Assembly (NCBI GenBank): GCA_965656535.1
Contig: CBFHKX010000002.1
Location: 124,001 to 188,000, forward strand
Source of the DNA: Lishizhenia sp965656535
GTDB lineage: Bacteria > Bacteroidota > Bacteroidia > Flavobacteriales_D > Crocinitomicaceae
Length of the DNA: 64,000 nt
Direction: 5' to 3'
Below are positions 8,760-18,574 of this stretch, piece after piece. The stretch's first letter is position 1; the number at the start of each line of letters is the position of its first letter. The notes under the pieces are model-generated. The model did not search any database and was not told where the DNA came from. It saw nothing but the letters and a program-made list of their open reading frames with translations. The position numbers were made by a program, and so were the translations under genes.

Positions 8760-9209
8760 ATGTTCATAGAAAACGATTTAAGTATTTTTTTAAGTAAGTT
8801 GGATCAACTAAAGTCAGATACTATACCAAATTGGGGAAGTATGCTTCCGCAAAGAATGGTTGAACATTTAACAGATACTTTGCGAATAGCTATAGGAGAA
8901 AACAAGCAAACCCTCGTAGTACCAGAAGAAAAATTACCGGGTATGCTCAGATTTTTAGAGAGCGATAAAGAAATGATGAGGAATGTTGAAGTTCCGTTTG
9001 CTAAAAAAGAAACTCCGCTAAGAAACGAGGAGATAGAATTGGCTATTGACGAATTCGCAGATGCATATTTAGATTATTTGGAGTATTACGATTTAAACCC
9101 GAGTAAAACCCAACTTCACGCCTATTATGGTTCTCTTACTTTTGAACAATGGAACCGTTTAAATAGCAAACACATCACGCATCACTTTAAGCAGTTTGGT
9201 CTGTTGTAG
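8760..9209 (+). CDS. DUF1569 / DinB-like protein
   Basis: 149 residues, starting 2 bp after the lipid kinase. Helical protein with the DUF1569 pattern: QRMVEHLTDTLRIAIG near the start and HAYYGSLTFEQWNRLNSKHI followed by THHFKQFG at the end. These His residues fit a DinB-like four-helix fold with a metal site. Biochemical function is not established for this family; Bacteroidota homologues are small cytosolic proteins. Its place in the lipid operon may be only co-transcription. Confidence 0.75.
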   Translation: MFIENDLSIFLSKLDQLKSDTIPNWGSMLPQRMVEHLTDTLRIAIGENKQTLVVPEEKLPGMLRFLESDKEMMRNVEVPFAKKETPLRNEEIELAIDEFADAYLDYLEYYDLNPSKTQLHAYYGSLTFEQWNRLNSKHITHHFKQFGLL

Positions 9210-9307
9210 TTTGATAAGAAAAATTCTGATTCATCCAGAGGAATATTGGAAGTAATATTTGTCAATTATCTACTTAAAATATTGATTTCTATACGTATAC
9301 TTTTATA

Positions 9308-10258
9308 ATGAGTGAGGAAAGGAAAAACATAGAACCGTTTAGTCTTTTAGTGGTTGGTTTACTTTCTTTTATATTCACTTTTCCGCTGTTTTTTTTAATT
9401 GATCAATTTGTTCCTTCTGTATTACTTCCTTTTGGAGACGGTATTCGGATAGATCAAATCATATTGTATCTACTTTTATTTGTTGTACTTTTTTTGATTA
9501 TAAGAAAGTTTAAAACACTTTTCATTTCATTATCTGTAATTGGTTTGGCAACATTAACGGTATTAAATTTTGTTGGCGTGTATCCGCTTAATGCTGTTTA
9601 CTCAGATTATCAAAATTTACTGTACAACCTACATAAAAACAGTCTTGAAATTAATTTTCTGTCGAAAAACAAAAATTTCATTAGAGAAGAGAATTTAAGA
9701 GATGCAATTAATTATAATGACGAAGCTGTATTGGATTTTTCTAGAAATATAGCAACAAAACATTTTCAAGAATTTGCAACATTAAGTAATGATAAAAGAT
9801 GGGTGCAATACTTTAGTATTTTTAAAGAAATAAAATCAAACTGGATTTACGTTTACGATCCATTGGAGGAAGAATATTTTTCAAACGCGAGTAACACCAT
9901 AGAATTACTTCGTTTTAACGGTAAGTTTAAAGGAGATTGTGATGATTATAGTATTCTAATGGCTGCTTGCATTAGAGCAGTTGGAGGAGAGGTAAGGTTA
10001 ATTAGAACCGAAGTAATGCAGCCAGATGGTTCAACAATTGGCCATTTGTACCCTGAGGTTAAAATTGGAGATAAAAAAGAGTTAGAAAGCGTTGCCTACT
10101 TATTGAAAAGCGTATTATTTCCAAAAGAAATTAAAGATAATCCTATTCGTTACTATCATGACCCCAAAGGTTTTATTTGGCTAAACTTTGACTATAACGA
10201 TAATTACCCCGGAGGAAGGTACCAGAGCGATGTGCGCATCTCTGAAATGAAAGTATAG
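9308..10258 (+). CDS. Transglutaminase-like domain membrane protein
   Basis: 316 residues. Three membrane helices in the first 92 residues (about 12-32, 46-66, 72-92) are followed by an exposed domain with a transglutaminase-like core. The candidate triad is Cys 211 in KGDCDDYSILMAA, His 246 in HLYPEV and Asp 295 in LNFDYND. Proteins of this fold act as proteases, peptidoglycan-modifying enzymes or cross-linkers. The specific reaction cannot be told from sequence. A 98-bp gap separates it from DUF1569, and a bidirectional terminator follows. Confidence 0.75.
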   Translation: MSEERKNIEPFSLLVVGLLSFIFTFPLFFLIDQFVPSVLLPFGDGIRIDQIILYLLLFVVLFLIIRKFKTLFISLSVIGLATLTVLNFVGVYPLNAVYSDYQNLLYNLHKNSLEINFLSKNKNFIREENLRDAINYNDEAVLDFSRNIATKHFQEFATLSNDKRWVQYFSIFKEIKSNWIYVYDPLEEEYFSNASNTIELLRFNGKFKGDCDDYSILMAACIRAVGGEVRLIRTEVMQPDGSTIGHLYPEVKIGDKKELESVAYLLKSVLFPKEIKDNPIRYYHDPKGFIWLNFDYNDNYPGGRYQSDVRISEMKV

Positions 10259-10265
10259 AGCATAA

Positions 10266-10296
10266 AAAAGGCTCAGGAATGTGTACTGAGCCTTTT
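10266..10296. terminator. Bidirectional terminator between convergent genes
   Basis: Stem of 11 bp (AAAAGGCTCAG at 10266-10276 with CTGAGCCTTTT at 10286-10296) with A-rich and T-rich flanks. It serves both the transglutaminase-like gene and the minus-strand E1 gene. Confidence 0.85.
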
Positions 10297-10314
10297 CTCA
10301 TAAATAAGATAATT

Positions 10315-12408
10315 TTAGTAAGCCAGTAATTTTTTTAAACCTGCAGCTACCTTCTCGCCATTTGGTAATAGGGTAGATTCTAAAATCGAATTTAATGGAA
10401 TCGCTGGTGTGTCAATTGAACCTATTATTTCAACAGGAGCATCTAAATATTCGAAACATTCGCGCTGAATTCTTCCTGCCAAACCTAAGGTAAAGCTGGC
10501 TTCGGTAGACTCTTCGGTTACAAGCATAACTTTAGAATGCTTTTTGGCTACTGCGTAAATAGTTTCCATATCTAAAGGGTTAAGTGTTCTTAAGTCAACC
10601 ACTTCAATTTTTCCTTGATACTGTTTTTCAGCTTCTAGTGTCCAGTAAACTCCTCTACCATATGTAATAACAGCGCAAGATTCATTGTTTTTTATTGCCT
10701 CAGCAGCTGCTTCTTTGACAATTCTAGCTTTACCAAATGGAATAACATAATCCTCCGCTGGTTCTATAGACATTGCACCTTCTGTTCCTGCAATTTTAGA
10801 CCAGTATAGTCCTTTATGCTCTAAGATAACCACCGGGTTTGGATCGTAAAAAGCAGATTTTAATAAGCCTTTTAAGTCTGCACCTGTGCTCGGATAGGCA
10901 ATCTTAATACCTCTAATGTTCGTTAGTACAGATTCAACCGAAGAAGAGTGATAAGGTCCGCCTGATCCATATGCTCCAATGGGTACTCTAATTACAGCAC
11001 TTACAGGCCATTTTCCGTTAGATAAGTAGTAACTTCTACTTACCTCTGTAAATAATTGGTTTAGACCAGGCCAAATATAATCAGCAAATTGCACCTCTAC
11101 AATTGGTTTTAAGCCTACGGCAGACATACCGACAGTGGAACCGATAATAAAAGCTTCTTGAATTGGCGTGTTAAAAACTCTGTCATTACCAAAGCTTTGA
11201 GCCAATGTTGCAGCTTCTCTAAACACTCCGCCTAGTCTTCCGCCTACATCTTGACCGTACAATAAACTTTCTGGATGTGCACTCATTATTTCTTTCATGG
11301 CAAATAGCGCACTATCTACCATTACTGTTTTTTTCTTTCCTTTCGGTTCTCTTTCACCTTTTTCTTCCGTAATTGGCGAAGGAGCAAAAATGAAGTCAGT
11401 TACCGAATCAGGAGTAGGATCTTCAGCATTCATAGCTGCCGTATATACTTCATCAATTGCAGTTTTAATTTTTGTTTCTGTATTGATGAGGTCGGCTTCA
11501 TCTACACCAACGGTTCTTGCTAATTCTTTAATTTTTGGATATGGATCTTGCGTTGCAGCTTCCTCTAAATCATCTCTATACCATTCTTTTCTCACTCCAG
11601 AAGTATGGTGACCCAAGAGAGGAACTTTTGCATGAACGATAAAAGGTCGTCTTTCTTTTCTGATTATCTCTAAAACTTCTTTAATAGTTTGATAAGACGT
11701 TTCGAAATCCGTACCATCTATTGTTCTTACTTCTATACCTTTAAATCCTTTTGCGTAGTGTGTAATATCTTGTGCTCTGGTTTCTTCGGCGTTTGCAGAA
11801 ATATCCCACTCATTATCCTGAACAAGGTATAGAATAGGAAATTGTTTTAAAGCAGCCATTTGAAATGCCTCAGAAACTTCTCCTTCTGTACAAGATGCAT
11901 CTCCTAAAGAACATACAACCACCGGGTTTTCACCTTTGTAATCTGGAGCTAAACCTTGGTTTTCTTTATACTGAACGCCCATAGCAACTCCAGTAGTAGG
12001 AATAGCTTGCATACCTGTTGCAGAAGACTGATGTGGTATTTTAGGCATATCCTCTCTATCTAAAGAAGGGTGAGCATAATACGTTCTACCTCCAGAAAAA
12101 GGTTCGTCTTTTTTTGCAAAAATATGAAGCATTAACTCATAAGGTGTAATTCCAATACCTAATAAAATACTGTCGTCTCTGTAGTAAGGAGCAACCCAGT
12201 CTTGGGGCTTTAACTGCATCCCTAAAGCTAATTGAATAGCTTCGTGTCCGCGAGATGTTGCATGTACATATTTAGAGGTAACCTCTTTATTTGCTTCGTA
12301 TTTTTCTGCTAACGTTTTTGCCGTACACATTAGTTCAAATGCCTTAAATACGGTCTTTTTAGAAGTTGATATATTCTTTTTTGATTTTGCTTCTTTCGTT
12401 GCTGCCAT
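10315..12408 (-). CDS. Fused alpha/beta E1 component of a 2-oxoacid (branched-chain) dehydrogenase
   Basis: 697 residues carrying both E1 subunits in one chain. The alpha part (about 20-330) has the thiamine-pyrophosphate motif, from GDASCTEGEV (169-178) to the Asn of DNEWDIS (199). The beta part starts near 360 and contains QDVGGRLGGVFREA, the catalytic-type Glu in TPIQEAFIIG, and a C-terminal transketolase-like domain. It decarboxylates a 2-oxoacid, most likely branched-chain, and passes the acyl group to an E2 lipoyl protein encoded elsewhere. The fused form is common in Bacteroidota. Whether it prefers 2-oxoisovalerate, pyruvate or another acid cannot be read from sequence. Confidence 0.88.
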   Translation of the reverse strand: MAATKEAKSKKNISTSKKTVFKAFELMCTAKTLAEKYEANKEVTSKYVHATSRGHEAIQLALGMQLKPQDWVAPYYRDDSILLGIGITPYELMLHIFAKKDEPFSGGRTYYAHPSLDREDMPKIPHQSSATGMQAIPTTGVAMGVQYKENQGLAPDYKGENPVVVCSLGDASCTEGEVSEAFQMAALKQFPILYLVQDNEWDISANAEETRAQDITHYAKGFKGIEVRTIDGTDFETSYQTIKEVLEIIRKERRPFIVHAKVPLLGHHTSGVRKEWYRDDLEEAATQDPYPKIKELARTVGVDEADLINTETKIKTAIDEVYTAAMNAEDPTPDSVTDFIFAPSPITEEKGEREPKGKKKTVMVDSALFAMKEIMSAHPESLLYGQDVGGRLGGVFREAATLAQSFGNDRVFNTPIQEAFIIGSTVGMSAVGLKPIVEVQFADYIWPGLNQLFTEVSRSYYLSNGKWPVSAVIRVPIGAYGSGGPYHSSSVESVLTNIRGIKIAYPSTGADLKGLLKSAFYDPNPVVILEHKGLYWSKIAGTEGAMSIEPAEDYVIPFGKARIVKEAAAEAIKNNESCAVITYGRGVYWTLEAEKQYQGKIEVVDLRTLNPLDMETIYAVAKKHSKVMLVTEESTEASFTLGLAGRIQRECFEYLDAPVEIIGSIDTPAIPLNSILESTLLPNGEKVAAGLKKLLAY

Positions 12409-12510
12409 TTGTATTCTTCTTTGAAAGCGCTAAGATACTAAAATGAATTGTGTTTTTTATAACTCAAATTGAAAGCTTTATCTACAAGACAAAATATATA
12501 CTTTCAATAA

Positions 12511-12540
12511 AAAAAGCCTTCTGAATTTAGAAGGCTTTTT
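12511..12540 (-). terminator. Terminator of the M14 carboxypeptidase gene
   Basis: Perfect 12-bp stem (arms 12511-12522 and 12529-12540) around a 6-nt loop, with T residues following on the minus strand. It lies just downstream of the carboxypeptidase gene and upstream of the E1 gene, so the two are separate units. Confidence 0.8.
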
Positions 12541-12560
12541 CTTGATTTTGAAGGTTTTCG

Positions 12561-14912
12561 TTATTTAATTACTACAATTTTATTTTTTGTAGACTGTATA
12601 TTCTCCCCAAAATAGTTAACAAAGTAAAAACCATTTTGAAGTTCCGTAATGTCTATTTTTATCAAATTGTTATTTCCTTTAAAATCTTGATTCAATACAA
12701 TTTTACCGTTCATATCTAATAATTGAATCTCACCGAACTTTTCATAGCTTGGTAGTGCTATAGAAAGTTCATTGTTTGCTGGATTAGGGAAAATATTTAA
12801 TTGAATATTTTCTTCTGCAATATTTGCAGCACTTGCTTCGTCATACGAAATGCTAAAGTCGTCAAAATAAAAACCATCTTCTCTAACAGCTCCATCTGTT
12901 TCTAGATAAAAACGCAAGTTGATAGTCTGTCCAAGGTAGTCAGATAATTCAATTTCTTCAAACACCCAATCCGCTTGTAATCCATCATAAAGCGGTTCAT
13001 TATTGGGTTGTATTGTATTTCCACCAACTCCAGGATTGGTGTAAGTTCCACATTGTGGTATCCAAGAGTTTCCGCCATCAGTAGATACTTGAAACTGAAC
13101 GTAATCCCAATCTGTTTCTACTTCCCATTTTGCATAGAAACTTACTTTTGCATTCACTGCATTGGTTAAGTCTACTGCTTGTGTAAAATTATAAATAGAT
13201 TCTTGATTGTTTTGGTAAGAACCGTTTGGACTATCCGTAAAAGATGTACTCGGAGAGTAAGATTCTGATGTTGTTAAAGCAAAGTCGCCAGTCCAATTAC
13301 TTGTGCTTGAAGCATTATCAAAAACCTGTAAAGTTGGCGCACCGAAGGATCTAGTTATTGTATCTCTAAACGCCCACTGACCGTTATCTGTTACAATTAC
13401 ATATTGCACTAAATCTCCGTAAGCAATACTACTGTTAAGAGTGTAGCTTATTTCAGCCGTGTTTTCTTGAGAAATAGCTAAAGAATGGATGTTACTGCTT
13501 CCAACAGTTTGAACATTTGTCAAAGGTTCAATAGAAACAGTAAAACCTCCGGCTTCTTGTCCTAATCGAACGATTGAATAGTTGAAATTACCACTCATGT
13601 CTACAACAGAAGAAGGATCTGTACTTTCAGTTACGGCATATTTATGAGTAAGGTGCGAGAGTCTTAAATTTGGGAAGAGCATATCTTTACACTGCGGAAT
13701 AATAGAAGATTGTGGAGGCCAGAACCCTTCTCCGCCAATTTCTGGTGTCATGGCAAAAACTCCTTCGTCTAGATACATGTAGTCGTCAGAATCTCCAGAA
13801 GCAGGGTATAAACCAGAGCTTTTTTGTGCGAGATAGTTGTTGTGTCTTGCCATGTGATCTGTAAATTCTTGGAAATAATCGTGGTCTACCGCAAATTCAC
13901 CATTCGTAGCACCAACAGGGAAAAGTAATAAGTCGCCATGAGAATGGCAGTTGAAAGCAAACTCTATATTATGGTTTTCAACAAACCATTTCATTGCTTG
14001 CGTTTCAGGCTCAGAAAAAGGAGCTGTTCCTGGGTATACATCTGAATTAACGTTTGCAGAAACACCTGTTGTTCCCCATTGATATGAATAGTTTCTATTT
14101 AAGTCTACACCTGGATTTGTACTTCCAACATTTCTTTTATTTTTTCTGTGCATTCCTCCACCATTTGGATCGTTTGTTACGTTGTGGATGTATCCGTCTG
14201 GGTTAATCATAGGAATGAAATACATTTCAGTATTATCTACTAAATAAGTTATTTCAGGGTCGGTACCATAGTTTTCTAGTAAGTACCACATGTAAAAAAT
14301 ATTGGAAATTAACGAAGCAGGCTCTCTGGCATGATGGATAGATGTGTGCATTACTTCCGGTTCATTCTCGTCTACGTTAGGGTTATCTGATATTTTCATC
14401 CAATAGAGATATCTACCTTCATGTGTTTCAAAGTTAGTAGAAGCATTTATTTCTGCTTTCTGTGTAATTAAATTAGGATATGCAGCATACATTTCATCTA
14501 ATTCATTTACAAATTCTGTGTAGGTATAAAAACCAGCCATACTTCCTAAGTGAAAGTTGGTTGGAACTGCTGGATCAAAATTAGCAGACGAAGAACCGGT
14601 GCCAGCTGGATCGCAATTTGCATTTTTCGACTGTAACAAAGGATCGTTGCTGTGAGCTAAGTAATATGCTTTTACATCTTCGATTAGTATTTCAACTTCA
14701 AAACCTGCGTTCAGCATAGTATTTAGCTCTTCTTGAGAAAAATCGCTTATAAAAAACGTGTTTTGCTTGTATGTTCCGTGATCTACTGCAACTCCAAGTT
14801 GACTTAAGGTTTCTAGACCGTGGGCATCTGTATAGATTTTAGCTCTCGAATAATCTTGAGAAAGGCTAAAAAAAGAAGCAAATACAAAGAGTATAGCAAT
14901 TATTTTAATCAT
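12561..14912 (-). CDS. Secreted M14 zinc carboxypeptidase with T9SS type-A sorting domain
   Basis: 783 residues: signal peptide (1-18), a pro-region, an M14 peptidase domain (about 120-430), beta-rich domains and a C-terminal T9SS type-A signal. Zinc ligands are His 194 and Glu 197 in HHAREP and His 323 in FNCHSHGD; DLNRNY gives the substrate-binding Asn-Arg pair; MTPEIGGEGF carries the candidate catalytic Glu. The second half has a jelly-roll-like region (SFYAKWEVETDWDYVQFQVS). The last 80 residues, LNIFPNPANNELSI through GFYFVNYFGE, fit type-A sorting domains, so the protein is exported through the T9SS. It would degrade extracellular peptides. Monocistronic. Confidence 0.92.
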   Translation of the reverse strand: MIKIIAILFVFASFFSLSQDYSRAKIYTDAHGLETLSQLGVAVDHGTYKQNTFFISDFSQEELNTMLNAGFEVEILIEDVKAYYLAHSNDPLLQSKNANCDPAGTGSSSANFDPAVPTNFHLGSMAGFYTYTEFVNELDEMYAAYPNLITQKAEINASTNFETHEGRYLYWMKISDNPNVDENEPEVMHTSIHHAREPASLISNIFYMWYLLENYGTDPEITYLVDNTEMYFIPMINPDGYIHNVTNDPNGGGMHRKNKRNVGSTNPGVDLNRNYSYQWGTTGVSANVNSDVYPGTAPFSEPETQAMKWFVENHNIEFAFNCHSHGDLLLFPVGATNGEFAVDHDYFQEFTDHMARHNNYLAQKSSGLYPASGDSDDYMYLDEGVFAMTPEIGGEGFWPPQSSIIPQCKDMLFPNLRLSHLTHKYAVTESTDPSSVVDMSGNFNYSIVRLGQEAGGFTVSIEPLTNVQTVGSSNIHSLAISQENTAEISYTLNSSIAYGDLVQYVIVTDNGQWAFRDTITRSFGAPTLQVFDNASSTSNWTGDFALTTSESYSPSTSFTDSPNGSYQNNQESIYNFTQAVDLTNAVNAKVSFYAKWEVETDWDYVQFQVSTDGGNSWIPQCGTYTNPGVGGNTIQPNNEPLYDGLQADWVFEEIELSDYLGQTINLRFYLETDGAVREDGFYFDDFSISYDEASAANIAEENIQLNIFPNPANNELSIALPSYEKFGEIQLLDMNGKIVLNQDFKGNNNLIKIDITELQNGFYFVNYFGENIQSTKNKIVVIK

Positions 14913-15006
14913 AATAACATAGTTTGCAGCTAATTTACCGAATATTCGTTAAAGTGCAGCACTGAAATATGACAAAAGGGAATAACGAGGTATTAAGCAA
15001 ATTTGT

Positions 15007-15576
15007 TTATTGCCATTCTGTAGTTTTTAGAAGGTGTAAAATGTCTTTTTTAACAAAATCTAAAACTGGTTTTATACTGTCGTAATTGGGAACAGAATTA
15101 AAATACACAACACCACTCATAAAATTAGAAGTACTATCCGTTAAGTAGAACTGAAAAGGAGTTGCAACATTGCCTTCTAGGGCAAAGAACGTACCGTATA
15201 CCTTACTGTCTGGACGAATTATATTCGTGTCTTTGATAGCAGTAGCTTTTATTTTGTGCTCTTCTACTTTGTCTATGGCATAATTTACATAAGCTGCTAA
15301 ACTAGTGTCCATTTTAATAAAACTAAGGTTAATTATTCCATTGAGGCTGCCTAAGTTTAGATTTTTGTTGCAGTCGCTGCCATAATTTGATTTACTGATT
15401 TTAGAGTAGGTGGGAATTTCAAATTTAAACGCGCACGAGTCATCAAACTCTGTGTAGTTTCTTTCAGGTAAATCAATTCTCAAGTAAGTAGGAGGTTTAG
15501 GTATAAAAGTTTCATTTCCTCCGCATGAACTGAAAAGAATTAAAATGAATAAAAAGAATAGAATAAATTTTGGCAT
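15007..15576 (-). CDS. gldD: Gliding motility lipoprotein GldD
   Basis: 189-residue lipoprotein: signal ending LFSSC, then KPPTYLRIDLPERNY, the typical GldD opening. Required for gliding in Flavobacterium and tied to T9SS function; exact role unknown. It follows gldE by 2 bp, the usual order in Bacteroidota, at the end of mutY-ssb-gldE-gldD. Confidence 0.9.
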   Translation of the reverse strand: MPKFILFFLFILILFSSCGGNETFIPKPPTYLRIDLPERNYTEFDDSCAFKFEIPTYSKISKSNYGSDCNKNLNLGSLNGIINLSFIKMDTSLAAYVNYAIDKVEEHKIKATAIKDTNIIRPDSKVYGTFFALEGNVATPFQFYLTDSTSNFMSGVVYFNSVPNYDSIKPVLDFVKKDILHLLKTTEWQ

Positions 15577-15578
15577 AC

Positions 15579-16910
15579 CTAGTTGTTTGTTGTGATTATG
15601 ATTTTTACCATTTTTACTCTTCTTTTGTCTGAAGACTCAACAATGAACTTTAGATTGGAAAATTCAATAAATTCATTATTTCTGAGGATTCTTCCGGCTG
15701 TTTCAACAATAAAACCGCCTATTGAATCAGACTCTCCTTTTGCTTCTTCTATTTCTTTTCCGTCTATATCAAGTACTTTATAAAGGTCTACCAAAGGCGT
15801 TTTACCTTCAAAAACATAAGTGTTTTGATCTACTTTGGTGTAAATTAAATCATCTTGATCAAACTCATCTGTAATTTCTCCTACTATTTCTTCAAGAACG
15901 TCTTCTAATGTTACGATACCACTCGCTCCTCCATACTCGTCAACAACAACGGCCATATGCATTTTAAGTTCTTGGAATTCTTTTAATAAGTCATCAATTT
16001 TTTTGTTCTCAGGAACGAAAAAAGGAGTGCGTATAAGCGTTTTCCAATCAATATTACCACCTTGAGACAGGTGCGGAAGCAAATCCTTTACATATAAAAT
16101 ACCTACAACCTCGTCAAAATTATCTTTATAAACCGGTATTCTTGAGTATCCAGCTTCAAGAACAAGCGACATTAATTCTTCGTATGTTTCACTAATATCT
16201 ATTGCTTCAACGTCTACCCTAGAGCACATAATTTGCTTTACATCCGTATTGCCAAATTTCACAATTCCTTCTAGAATCTTGTGGTCTCCTTCGTCTCCTG
16301 TTTCTTCCTTTGTAAGAGCTAAAGCATGCTCTAGATCATCAGTAGAAACATCAATCATGCGTTTTTTTGCAGCTTTGTTAATGAAATCTGTTCCTTTTAC
16401 TAACCCCAGTTTCATCCAAGAGATGGGAGGTGTTTTTGCTAAAACACTAATTGGTCTTGCCATAAATAAGGCAAGTTTAAGCGCGTTTCTATTGGCGTAT
16501 ACTTTTGGTATAACTTCTCCTATCAATAAAATAATAAATGTTATTCCGGCTACCTCAACTATACTCCTAATCCAATCAATTCCATTAACAGGTTCAGGAT
16601 AAATAACTGCAAATAAATAACTAGATAAGATAACAATGGCAACATTAATGAAATTATTGGCAATTAAAATTGTAGCCAATAGATCTTTAGGCATATTGAT
16701 CAAACCTATAGTAGTTTCTGATGCTTTTGTTTTCTCAAGGTTTAATGTTTCCTTTTCATTTGGACCGAGTGAGAAAAATGCAACTTCAGATCCTGAAATA
16801 AGCGCTGAGCCTAGGAGTAGTAGTAATAAAATTGCTAGGTAGATGAAAAAACTTGCATCTATGTTTGCTGTGGTAACTAAAAATAATAAACTCGAGGGTT
16901 CTGTATCCAT
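15579..16910 (-). CDS. gldE: Gliding motility-associated protein GldE (CNNM/CorC family)
   Basis: 443 residues. The N-terminal 200 residues are a DUF21-type membrane domain with about four hydrophobic segments and the GSALISGSEVAFFSLGP motif. Two CBS domains follow (about 210-340), with VVVDEYGGASGIVTLEDVLE, and then a CorC/HlyC C-terminal domain. Such proteins are linked to magnesium or other ion transport; in Flavobacterium, GldE is reported to support GldD function. It sits 6 bp from ssb and 2 bp from gldD. Confidence 0.9.
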   Translation of the reverse strand: MDTEPSSLLFLVTTANIDASFFIYLAILLLLLLGSALISGSEVAFFSLGPNEKETLNLEKTKASETTIGLINMPKDLLATILIANNFINVAIVILSSYLFAVIYPEPVNGIDWIRSIVEVAGITFIILLIGEVIPKVYANRNALKLALFMARPISVLAKTPPISWMKLGLVKGTDFINKAAKKRMIDVSTDDLEHALALTKEETGDEGDHKILEGIVKFGNTDVKQIMCSRVDVEAIDISETYEELMSLVLEAGYSRIPVYKDNFDEVVGILYVKDLLPHLSQGGNIDWKTLIRTPFFVPENKKIDDLLKEFQELKMHMAVVVDEYGGASGIVTLEDVLEEIVGEITDEFDQDDLIYTKVDQNTYVFEGKTPLVDLYKVLDIDGKEIEEAKGESDSIGGFIVETAGRILRNNEFIEFSNLKFIVESSDKRRVKMVKIIITTNN

Positions 16911-16916
16911 GACTTT

Positions 16917-17381
16917 TTAGAAAGGTAAATCGTCGTCGTTGCTGTTATCAACTAATTCGTTTGCAAGTTGACTCGGCTTTTGAGGAGTTCCTTGCGAATT
17001 GTAAGGAGCAGTATTTTCTTGCGTATTCATGCCTTGAGCTTCGGCTCTAGTAGTTAACATAGTCATATTGTCTGCAACAATGTCGGTAGCATATTTTGTT
17101 TGGTTATTCTCGTCTTGCCAGCTACGTGTTTTTAATTTACCTTCTACGTAAACTTTGTTCCCTTTTTTGAGGTACTTTTCTGCAATGTCAGCCAAACCTC
17201 TCCAAACAACGATGTTGTGCCAGTCTGTGTTTTCGCGCTTTTCCCCCGTATTTTTGTCCGTGTAAGACTCGGATGTAGCAATAGAGAAACGAGCTAACTT
17301 TGCTCCATTTTCTAAGGTTCTAACTTCCGGATCTCTTCCTAGGTTTCCGATTAAAATAACTTTATTTACGCTTCCTGCCAT
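16917..17381 (-). CDS. ssb: Single-stranded DNA-binding protein
   Basis: 154 residues: OB-fold opening with VNKVILIGNLGRDPEVR, core to about residue 110, a flexible Gln/Asn/Ser linker and the acidic tail DDDLPF that recruits partner proteins. It protects single-stranded DNA in replication and repair. Located between mutY and gldE, with a possible promoter of its own at 17387. Confidence 0.95.
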   Translation of the reverse strand: MAGSVNKVILIGNLGRDPEVRTLENGAKLARFSIATSESYTDKNTGEKRENTDWHNIVVWRGLADIAEKYLKKGNKVYVEGKLKTRSWQDENNQTKYATDIVADNMTMLTTRAEAQGMNTQENTAPYNSQGTPQKPSQLANELVDNSNDDDLPF

Positions 17382-17386
17382 AAAGA

Positions 17387-17394
17387 CAAATGTA
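17387..17394 (-). promoter_or_regulatory. Candidate -7 element for ssb-gldE-gldD
   Basis: Minus-strand TACATTTG matches TAnnTTTG, six bases upstream of the ssb start codon. No -33 TTTG at the right distance was seen, and the very short distance to the start weakens the call. Confidence 0.3.
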
Positions 17395-17426
17395 GTAAAA
17401 ATGACAACGAAATTTCGTAGTTCAGT

Positions 17427-18464
17427 TTACTTTTTCTTAACATAGTTTGGGTTGTTTTCTAAAAACCTGTCGATAACTCTAGGAATAGGATAGTTTTCTA
17501 AGGTATCCGTTTTAATAAGATCCTCATCTTTTGCTTTTCCTGATACAAGCCAGAAAGTTACGTGTAAGGTTTGGTGACTCAAAATATGTTTGTCTTTACT
17601 TATTGTTTCTTTCTGAACCGAAAAATCAAACACTTCTTTTGCCAAACGCGAAACTTCTTCGAAACTTGACTCTGCCTTTGTTTCTACACAAGGAAATTCA
17701 AACATATTCTGCCAAATTCCTTTTCCTGTTCTTTTTCTTATTGTATACGTGTTCTCGTTAAGAACAAGGTAGTTTAGGTAGCGCTTAGTTACTTTAGTTT
17801 TTTTCTTTTTTACAGGAAAATTGAGTTGTGTTTGAAGTGCGTTAGCTTTGCAGGATGTGGAAAGTGGACAAAACATGCAATTTGGTTTTTTAGGTGTGCA
17901 AACCACCGCACCCATTTCCATCATTGCCTGGTTAAAATCTGCAATCTCCTCATCGTGTTTTAATTCATTAGCGTAAGCTGTAAATCGTTTTTTTCCTGCC
18001 GGACTGTCAATTGGTGTGTCATCCGCAAAGTAGCGAGACAAGAGTCTGAAAACATTTCCATCTACCACAGGGTAGGGTAAATTAAACGCAAAAGAAGCGA
18101 TGGCAGCAGAAGTATAATCTCCAACACCCTTTAATGCTTTAATTTTTTCGTGTGATTCGGGGAAAACACCTTCAAAATCTTCAACAATCTGTTTTGCAGC
18201 TGCGTGTAAATTACGTGCTCTACTGTAATAACCCAAACCTTGCCAATCGTTTAAAATTTCCTGTTCTTTTGCACTTGCTAAATCGTGTACAGTTGGATAA
18301 TTTTTAATGAATTTTAAATAATAATCTGTTCCTTGTGCAACTCGGGTTTGCTGTAAAATTATTTCAGATAACCAGATGAAATATGGGTTTTTGGTGTTTC
18401 TCCAAGGAAGATCTCTCTTGTTTTGTCGATACCACCGGGTTATTAATAGGTGAAAATCTGTCAT
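17427..18464 (-). CDS. mutY: A/G-specific adenine DNA glycosylase
   Basis: 345 residues. Removes adenine mispaired with 8-oxoguanine. Visible: LPWRNTKNPYFIWLSEIILQ near the start, helix-hairpin-helix LKGVGDYTSAAIASFAF, catalytic Asp in PVVDGNVFR, the 4Fe-4S cluster cysteines in CTPKKPNCMFCPLSTSC, and a C-terminal NUDIX-like recognition domain. It heads the mutY-ssb-gldE-gldD cluster, diverging from the HU gene. Confidence 0.95.
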   Translation of the reverse strand: MTDFHLLITRWYRQNKRDLPWRNTKNPYFIWLSEIILQQTRVAQGTDYYLKFIKNYPTVHDLASAKEQEILNDWQGLGYYSRARNLHAAAKQIVEDFEGVFPESHEKIKALKGVGDYTSAAIASFAFNLPYPVVDGNVFRLLSRYFADDTPIDSPAGKKRFTAYANELKHDEEIADFNQAMMEMGAVVCTPKKPNCMFCPLSTSCKANALQTQLNFPVKKKKTKVTKRYLNYLVLNENTYTIRKRTGKGIWQNMFEFPCVETKAESSFEEVSRLAKEVFDFSVQKETISKDKHILSHQTLHVTFWLVSGKAKDEDLIKTDTLENYPIPRVIDRFLENNPNYVKKK

Positions 18465-18497
18465 TTAGGACTTTTTTTAAAAGAATTTTAGAAAAAA

Positions 18498-18505
18498 CAA
18501 ATGTA
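18498..18505 (-). promoter_or_regulatory. Candidate -7 element for mutY
   Basis: Minus-strand TACATTTG matches TAnnTTTG, 33 bp upstream of the mutY start. It lies close to the divergent hup element at 18522-18529, so the two promoters would be interlocked. No convincing -33 element. Confidence 0.35.
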
Positions 18506-18521
18506 AAACGTTTTAGCTAAT

Positions 18522-18529
18522 TACCTTTG
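18522..18529 (+). promoter_or_regulatory. Candidate -7 element for the HU gene
   Basis: TACCTTTG matches TAnnTTTG, 45 bp before the HU start codon; the transcript would have a leader of roughly 40 nt. The -33 element is not clear. Confidence 0.45.
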
Positions 18530-18574
18530 CGCCTGAAAATCACATTGTTGTTAAAATTAAAATAGGTTAAAAAG